DNA from: Alphaproteobacteria bacterium
GTDB lineage: Bacteria; Pseudomonadota; Alphaproteobacteria; Rhizobiales; Beijerinckiaceae
Assembly (NCBI GenBank): GCA_016869595.1
Contig: VGDT01000001.1
Coordinates: forward strand, 124,001-188,000
Direction of reading: 5' to 3'
Length of the DNA stretch: 64,000 nucleotides
The translations under genes were made by a program, and so were the position numbers. The notes below the pieces were generated by a model, which did no database searches, was not told the DNA's origin, and saw only the letters and a program-made list of their open reading frames with translations. Below, piece after piece: positions 63,850 through 64,000 of this stretch (its first letter is position 1; each line of letters begins with the position of its first letter).

Positions 63850-64000
63850 ATGAAACCGGTTGCCGAGTTCGGCGCGTGGCGACCCGCCTGCTCCCCGACG
63901 CCTCGCGGTTTCATGTCGATTAAGACCGCCCAGCCGCAATTGAGCCGTCTCGACGAGCCAGCGCTCGCCGGGCGCACGGCGTCGCGTCGCCTGCCGTCTC
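63850..64000 (+). CDS. Possible start of a gene running off the right edge
   Basis: An open frame from ATG 63850 continues to the window end. A second in-frame ATG at 63913 (MSIKTAQPQLSRLDEP) looks like a better protein start. About 30-50 residues are visible, with no recognisable domain. It follows an AT-rich stretch (CGATAAAAAAGCC) that could be promoter DNA. Too little is present to name it. Confidence 0.3.
   Translation, partial: MKPVAEFGAWRPACSPTPRGFMSIKTAQPQLSRLDEPALAGRTASRRLPS

Overview
The window is high-GC, densely packed chromosomal DNA from an alphaproteobacterium, most likely of the order Hyphomicrobiales (Methylocystis/Methylosinus-like). This is inferred from gene content: HisZ-dependent histidine synthesis, a [4Fe-4S] APS-reductase sulfate pathway with DUF2849 and DUF934 partners, Omp25-like porins, a small SRP RNA of alphaproteobacterial type, and a paralogue of the methylotroph formaldehyde-activating enzyme. 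No rRNA, tRNA, CRISPR array, insertion sequence or prophage was seen. Almost everything looks like a vertically inherited core chromosome with a few accessory islands.

Layout. 1-5.3 kb: end of a family 2 glycosyltransferase, a DsbD N-terminal-type secreted protein, YqgE/AlgH, an aldo/keto reductase and a tandem pair of ParA/MinD-like P-loop proteins, the second with a ruined Walker A motif. 5.5-11.7 kb: a tightly coupled assimilatory sulfate reduction operon (adrenodoxin-type ferredoxin, DUF2849, CysI, DUF934, CysH, CysD, CysN) in which CysN carries a C-terminal DUF2061 membrane domain. 11.7-20.5 kb: PolA (with two proofreading aspartates replaced), AroC, PolX and a trifunctional ACP/acyl-AMP ligase/acyltransferase. 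20.6-25.2 kb: HemW, a metallopeptidase-like pair, Ada and an HDAC-family hydrolase with an apparent Tat signal. 25.3-31.8 kb: HisG/HisZ, the SRP RNA, a GFA-fold protein, DnaX/YbaB/RecR and a DsbA-like thiol oxidoreductase, with two palindromic repeat elements. 31.8-36.4 kb: RpsD and RpsA, each with a clear terminator; RpsD has an unusually structured upstream region.

37.0-39.5 kb holds the most interesting accessory locus. A small secreted Cys/His-rich protein has six cysteines spaced almost exactly every six residues. It is followed by a DUF692 (MNIO) enzyme and a DUF2063 partner, the architecture of bufferin/oxazolin-type copper-binding RiPP loci. Convergent with this operon is a formaldehyde-activating-enzyme paralogue that appears to lack the proposed catalytic histidine.

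40.0-48.8 kb: PyrD, DUF952, OpgH and OpgG (osmoregulated periplasmic glucans), then GlmU and GlmS (UDP-GlcNAc supply). 48.8-57.0 kb: a Tat-exported flavoprotein and a surface-polysaccharide region with a Wzm/Wzt-type ABC exporter, a stand-alone LptF/LptG-family permease and three glycosyltransferases. Two of these are tandem paralogues. 57.1-64.0 kb: an Omp25-like porin with terminator, HrcA, PriA, a type II NADH dehydrogenase, the RNase P RNA, a GNAT acetyltransferase and the possible start of another gene at the right edge.
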